Source of the DNA: Chloroflexota bacterium
Lineage (GTDB): Bacteria; Chloroflexota; Anaerolineae; Anaerolineales; DRMV01
Reading direction: 5' to 3'
Assembly: GCA_013154225.1 (NCBI GenBank)
Contig: JAADCW010000215.1
Location: 1 to 9,400, forward strand
Length of the DNA: 9,400 bases
The position numbers were made by a program, and so were the translations under genes. The notes below the pieces were generated by a model. It did not search any database and had not been told where the DNA came from. It worked only from the letters and a program-made list of their open reading frames with translations. This document shows, piece by piece, positions 5,997-9,400 of this stretch; positions within the stretch are counted from its first letter, which is position 1; each line of letters opens with the position of its first letter.

Positions 5997-8936
5997 ATGC
6001 CACGTTTTTGGATCGTTGATGCCGACCAGGAAGCCCTGGCCTGGGTGGAACAAACACTTCACACAGTCCTTCCTACAGCCCAAGTGCTCCCCATCCCTAC
6101 CCAGGCCGCCTGGGAAGACGCCCTTACCAACAGCCCCTTTCCCGACTGTATCATCACCGAATACCGCCTTCCCTGGATCACCGCCGAAACTGTACTCCAG
6201 ACACTGGAAGCGCGCCGCTCGCCAGTGCCTGTATGCCTATTTACTGATCAGGCCTCAGAAGAAGAAATCGCCCGCCTCTTCGACCAAGGGCTTCACGAAT
6301 ATCAACCCAAAACGCCCCGACAACCCTCGCTCTTTGCTGCTCGCCTCCGTCGGATGCTTCGGTATCACGACCTCAGCCGGCGGGCATTGTTTTTCCAAGA
6401 TATTGACGAACGGGTGCTCAACGCCACCGATCCGCAGATTATCGCCACCGAGGCCCTGCGGGCCTTGGCCCACGCAGGCCATGCCATTTGGGGCGCGTCG
6501 GTGATCTTCAACCGCGAAATGGGGGATACCGCGGAAATCCTGGCCGCATACAACTTCTACAAACCTGTGGGCTATCGGGCGGCCATTGGCCCGCCCCCAC
6601 TGCTCCCCACCCAAGAAGACTGGACCATCCGCCCCATCGAAACCTTGCCAGAGCAATCCATGATCGCGGACGCGCACGCGCGCGGCGTCCGTTGGATTGG
6701 CGTCTATCGGGTGACCTTAGACAACACCCTCTTTGGCCTGCTTTATCTGGGATGGCGCACGTCGGAACAAATCATCCCCCAAAATCTGGAATTCGTTGCC
6801 AAAGGAGCGCAGTGGCTTTCGGCTGTGGTGTGCCGCGCCATCCGCCTTCAGCAGGAACGCGCCACCCTGCGCCAAATGCAGACCCTGACCGACCTCATCC
6901 TCTCCCTCAACCGCTCACTGGACCTGGAAACCATCCTCGTCCGCCTGCTGGCCGGGCTCAAGGAAGTCGTACCTTACGAGCGCTCTTCTGTGTGGCTGTA
7001 TAACCAGGATGGGGAATTAGAAATCCGCTACCTGCAGGGCTACCCCATTGACGCGCAAGAACTGCAAACCCGCCTCTACAAATACCAGCCTTCCCCCTCA
7101 CAGTGGCCCACCACCCGCTACATTGCTCAAACCCGCCAGCCTTTGCTTATTCCCGATGTACGCGAATATCCCCACTGGTATCACACCGACATTTCCCATG
7201 AAATTCGCTCCTGGCTGGGCGTTCCGCTGGTGTATGACGACCGAATGATCGGCTTGCTGACCCTGGAATGCACCGAACCCAACCATTTCACCCCGCAACA
7301 TCTGCAAGCCGCGCAAACCCTGGCCAGCGCCGCGGCCATTGCCATCCAAAACGCCCGCCTTTTCCAAACCGAACAACAGCAACGACAGGCCCTCAACGCC
7401 CTGCGGTTGGCCAGCCTCCAGTTGGTCTCCAGCCTGGATGTCACCGAAGTGCTCACCACCTTACTCCAGCAAAGCGTGGCGCTTACCCAGGCTGACGACG
7501 CCCACATCTTCCTTTATAATGGGGAAAAACTGACCTTTGCCTCGGCCTTTTGGGATGGCCAGGTGCAAGACCATCCCCTCAGTTCGCCACGGCCCCACGG
7601 CATCACCTACACCGTGGCCCGCACCCGCGAACCCAAAATCGTCGCCGACACCAGCCAAGACCCGCTCTTTGCTGGCGCGCCCTGGCACGGGGCAATCATC
7701 AGCATCCCGCTTATTGCCCACGGCAATGTGTTGGGGGTCATGAACGTCGCCTGGCATCGCCCTCGGCGTTTCCATCAAAACGAACTGGATCTGCTCAACA
7801 TGCTGGCCGACCACGCGGCCATTGCCCTGGAAAACGCGCACCTGGTCAAACGCCTGCAAGCCAAAATCAAACAACTGACCACCCTCTCTGAAGCCAGCGC
7901 CGCACTGCGGGAAGCCAGCGGCACGCAAAACATCGCCAACATGCTCGTCCAACAAGCCCTGCGGCTCAGCGATGCCCAAAGCGCCCTGCTTAGCCGCTTC
8001 CTGGGCGAAAACAAAGAGCAAGCTGTCATTGAATGCGTCGAAGGCTTCTCCCCCGACCTACCCGGGCGCTTTTACAGCACCCAAAAAGGCATCACCGGCC
8101 ATCTGCTGCGTCATAACAGCCCTTTGGTTTTTCGCGCGCTTTACCAATCGCCCCTCACCCAGCACCCCGACTGGGTGGAACACATCGGGCCTGCCCTGGC
8201 GCTTCCTCTGCGCACGCGGGATGGCGAGGTCGTTGGGATGCTTTTGGTCGGCCGCCCGCGCGATAGCGAGCCCTTTACCGAAGAAGAAATCCCCCCTCTG
8301 CAAGCCCTGGCCGAAATCGGTGCCACCGCGCTCCAGCGCGCTCAGGCCTACGAGCGCATGGAAGAGGACTTCATGCAGACCGTGTTGGCCCTTTCCCACG
8401 CGATGGACGTGCGCGACACCTACCACGGCGACCACAGCAAACGCATGGCCGAGTGGGCTGTAGCCATCGCGCGCGAAATGGGGCTTTCGGACGAAGAAAT
8501 CGAGACCATCCGCCTGGCGGCCTTACTGCACGACATTGGGAAAATCGGCATCCCCGATACCATTCTGCTCAAGCCCGGGCCCCTGGACGAAAACGAATGG
8601 CATATCATGCACACCCATCCCCTCATTGGCGCGCAAATTCTGCGTCCCCTCAAACGGCTGGAGCCCGTGGCCAAAATTGTGGAAACCCACCACGAGCGCT
8701 GGGATGGCAGTGGCTACCCTTATGGCCTCAAAGGCGAGGAAATCCCCTTGGGGGCGCGAATTTTGGCGGTGGTAGATTCTTACGGCGCGATGATTGACCA
8801 TCGGGTGTACCAACCTGCCATGCCCCACGAAGAGGCCGTGCGAGAGATCCAAGAACAAGCCGGCAAACTCTACGACCCAGAAGTGGTCAAAGCCTTCCTG
8901 GCCGTGGTGGAATACCTGGGCAAGCCCCTATCTTAG
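5997..8936 (+). CDS. Multi-domain signalling protein: degenerate receiver, GAF domains, HD-GYP phosphodiesterase
   Basis: The 979-residue product has no obvious membrane segment and is probably cytoplasmic. Residues 1-122 resemble a receiver domain with acidic D8/D10, T83 and K105, but the phospho-acceptor position in ITEYRLP is Glu (E55), not Asp. About four GAF or GAF-like domains follow: about 125-285 (most divergent), 295-455, 465-615 and 630-785. Short helical linkers such as QNARLFQTEQQQ join them. The C-terminal HD-GYP domain (about 790-979) looks complete: H813, the HD pair H845-D846 with K849, H874, H898-H899, D903, GYP at 906-908 and D927. HD-GYP domains of this kind hydrolyse cyclic di-GMP, so the protein probably links several sensed inputs to second-messenger breakdown. 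GAF ligands cannot be read from the sequence. The ATG at 5997 is the first possible start after an in-frame TGA at 5961-5963, yet no Shine-Dalgarno sequence precedes it. It is divergent from the dcw operon; a functional link is unproven. Confidence 0.93.
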   Translation: MPRFWIVDADQEALAWVEQTLHTVLPTAQVLPIPTQAAWEDALTNSPFPDCIITEYRLPWITAETVLQTLEARRSPVPVCLFTDQASEEEIARLFDQGLHEYQPKTPRQPSLFAARLRRMLRYHDLSRRALFFQDIDERVLNATDPQIIATEALRALAHAGHAIWGASVIFNREMGDTAEILAAYNFYKPVGYRAAIGPPPLLPTQEDWTIRPIETLPEQSMIADAHARGVRWIGVYRVTLDNTLFGLLYLGWRTSEQIIPQNLEFVAKGAQWLSAVVCRAIRLQQERATLRQMQTLTDLILSLNRSLDLETILVRLLAGLKEVVPYERSSVWLYNQDGELEIRYLQGYPIDAQELQTRLYKYQPSPSQWPTTRYIAQTRQPLLIPDVREYPHWYHTDISHEIRSWLGVPLVYDDRMIGLLTLECTEPNHFTPQHLQAAQTLASAAAIAIQNARLFQTEQQQRQALNALRLASLQLVSSLDVTEVLTTLLQQSVALTQADDAHIFLYNGEKLTFASAFWDGQVQDHPLSSPRPHGITYTVARTREPKIVADTSQDPLFAGAPWHGAIISIPLIAHGNVLGVMNVAWHRPRRFHQNELDLLNMLADHAAIALENAHLVKRLQAKIKQLTTLSEASAALREASGTQNIANMLVQQALRLSDAQSALLSRFLGENKEQAVIECVEGFSPDLPGRFYSTQKGITGHLLRHNSPLVFRALYQSPLTQHPDWVEHIGPALALPLRTRDGEVVGMLLVGRPRDSEPFTEEEIPPLQALAEIGATALQRAQAYERMEEDFMQTVLALSHAMDVRDTYHGDHSKRMAEWAVAIAREMGLSDEEIETIRLAALLHDIGKIGIPDTILLKPGPLDENEWHIMHTHPLIGAQILRPLKRLEPVAKIVETHHERWDGSGYPYGLKGEEIPLGARILAVVDSYGAMIDHRVYQPAMPHEEAVREIQEQAGKLYDPEVVKAFLAVVEYLGKPLS

Positions 8937-9073
8937 CCGACCTACAAACCTGCAAGGCCATTGTCGCCCGCATTGCCTCCAACTGCCCAGTGCGCAGGCG
9001 TCTTCTGTGCAAACAAAGACACGCCATGCGCCCCAAGGGCTGGTCAAAGACCTTCTGCACTTTTCCCTTTCCT

Positions 9074-9102
9074 CAAAAACAGCCCCGAAATGCTTTTGGG
9101 GC
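9074..9102 (-). terminator. Possible intrinsic terminator reading the minus strand
   Basis: On the minus strand a stem of GCCCC with AAA (one G-T wobble) closes over a 3-base loop (9102-9082) and is followed by CUGUUUUUG, a short U-rich run. On the plus strand no U-run follows the hairpin, so it suits minus-strand transcription arriving from beyond the right edge. It would keep such transcription from entering the HD-GYP gene from its 3' side. Confidence 0.4.
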
Positions 9103-9162
9103 GCTCCATTCAGCCCGTGCATAGCCTTGCCAGCCCAAGGCATTGAGATACGTCTGATTACC

Positions 9163-9180
9163 TAACACAAATTGGTGTTA
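9163..9180. repeat. Short AT-rich inverted repeat
   Basis: TAACAC and its reverse complement GTGTTA flank the six bases AAATTG. The size and spacing could suit a dimeric regulator, but no promoter or gene start is visible nearby and such a short repeat can arise by chance. Confidence 0.25.
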
Positions 9181-9214
9181 TTGCAAGCCCGTCTGGTTTT
9201 GAGGCACACGAGCG

Positions 9215-9322
9215 CCCCTCCTCTCCCTCTGGGAGAGGAGGGGATGGGGGAGGTGAGGGCGAGATGGCTTATCTTGGGCTTTTTCGCCCTCACCCCCGTC
9301 CCCTCTCCTAAAGGGAGAGGGG
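9215..9322. repeat. Composite palindromic intergenic repeat
   Basis: Three nested inverted repeats are visible. The left hairpin (9215-9243) has a perfect 13-bp stem, CCCCTCCTCTCCC, around the loop TCT. The right hairpin (9300-9322) has a 9-bp stem, CCCCTCTCC, around five bases. The segment 9238-9262 also pairs with 9284-9305 over about 21-22 bp, with one G-T pair and a 3-base bulge, around a 21-base loop. Alternative cruciform or long-hairpin forms compete. Purine- and pyrimidine-rich GGGAGAGGGG palindromes of this kind are dispersed between genes in many bacteria and are often mistranslated into hypothetical proteins with PSP-RRG-GGEG-like peptides, as one frame does here. It may be a non-autonomous mobile repeat; no transposase or target-site duplication is seen. 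Confidence 0.75.
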
Positions 9323-9400
9323 AGAAAGCCGCTCTCTGTTGTTGCTCTGGATGGCCTGCGACCTGCGTAACATCTCATGCTAACCCGTTTTACAAGATTT

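Larger units (their letters stand above)
8937..9400. other. Intergenic region without a convincing gene
   Basis: This 464-bp stretch follows the HD-GYP stop. Short open frames occur on both strands, but none has a recognisable product or ribosome binding site, and one simply translates the palindromic repeat. It contains a hairpin near 9082-9102, a small inverted repeat at 9163-9180 and a composite palindromic element at 9215-9322. No clear plus-strand terminator was found immediately after 8936. Confidence 0.65.

Noticed and set aside
8928..9143. A 71-codon open frame on the minus strand next to the HD-GYP stop
   Set aside because: It has no recognisable motif, overlaps the end of the HD-GYP gene and crosses the hairpin at 9082-9102, so coding is unlikely.
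9178..9378. A 66-codon open frame on the minus strand
   Set aside because: It translates the composite palindromic repeat and gives the kind of peptide known from spurious annotation of such repeats. It has no ribosome binding site or conserved domain.
1..9400. CRISPR arrays, tRNA or rRNA genes, transposases, defence systems
   Set aside because: No regularly spaced direct repeats of CRISPR length, no cloverleaf or conserved rRNA segment and no transposase or defence motifs were seen in reading either strand. Apart from the dispersed palindrome, nothing indicates a mobile or accessory island.

Overview
The window holds the start of a bacterial dcw (division and cell wall) gene cluster on the minus strand and one large signalling gene on the plus strand. 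The two are read divergently from a shared intergenic region at 5738-5996. The fairly GC-rich coding sequence, the compact dcw order and a soluble multi-GAF HD-GYP protein fit a member of the Chloroflexota, perhaps Anaerolineae. That placement is inference from general style; no taxonomic marker proves it.

Minus strand, in transcription order: mraZ (5737-5288), rsmH (5279-4356), an ftsL-like membrane gene (4335-3868), a class B penicillin-binding protein of the FtsI type (3865-2006), murF (1996-572) and the first 191 codons of mraY (575 to the left edge). Gaps range from 20 nt down to small overlaps, and several ribosome binding sites lie within or at the end of the preceding gene, so this looks like one translationally coupled operon. 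Its products act together: MraZ regulates the operon, RsmH methylates 16S rRNA, FtsL and FtsI work at the septum, and MurF and MraY make and load the peptidoglycan precursor. murE, which often sits between ftsI and murF, is absent here.

The operon has a visible promoter (-10 TATACT at 5822-5827, -35-like TTGCTT at 5845-5850). From about its transcription start it carries four TG-leading 10-bp units in exact register, two of them with a perfect TGGGN core. This matches the known type of MraZ operator and suggests autoregulation. A perfect 9-bp inverted repeat follows in the mraZ leader.

Plus strand: 5997-8936 encodes a 979-residue soluble protein with a degenerate receiver domain (Glu in place of the phospho-accepting Asp), about four GAF or GAF-like sensor domains and a complete HD-GYP domain, so it is probably a cyclic-di-GMP phosphodiesterase under multi-input control.

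The last 464 bp (8937-9400) hold no convincing gene. They contain a hairpin that reads as an intrinsic terminator on the minus strand (about 9074-9102), a small AT-rich inverted repeat (9163-9180) and a composite palindromic repeat (9215-9322) of the kind dispersed between genes in many bacterial genomes. I found no RNA gene, CRISPR array or insertion sequence. The window is mostly well-known biology; the points worth a second look are the MraZ operator array, the phosphomimetic-looking receiver and the missing murE.
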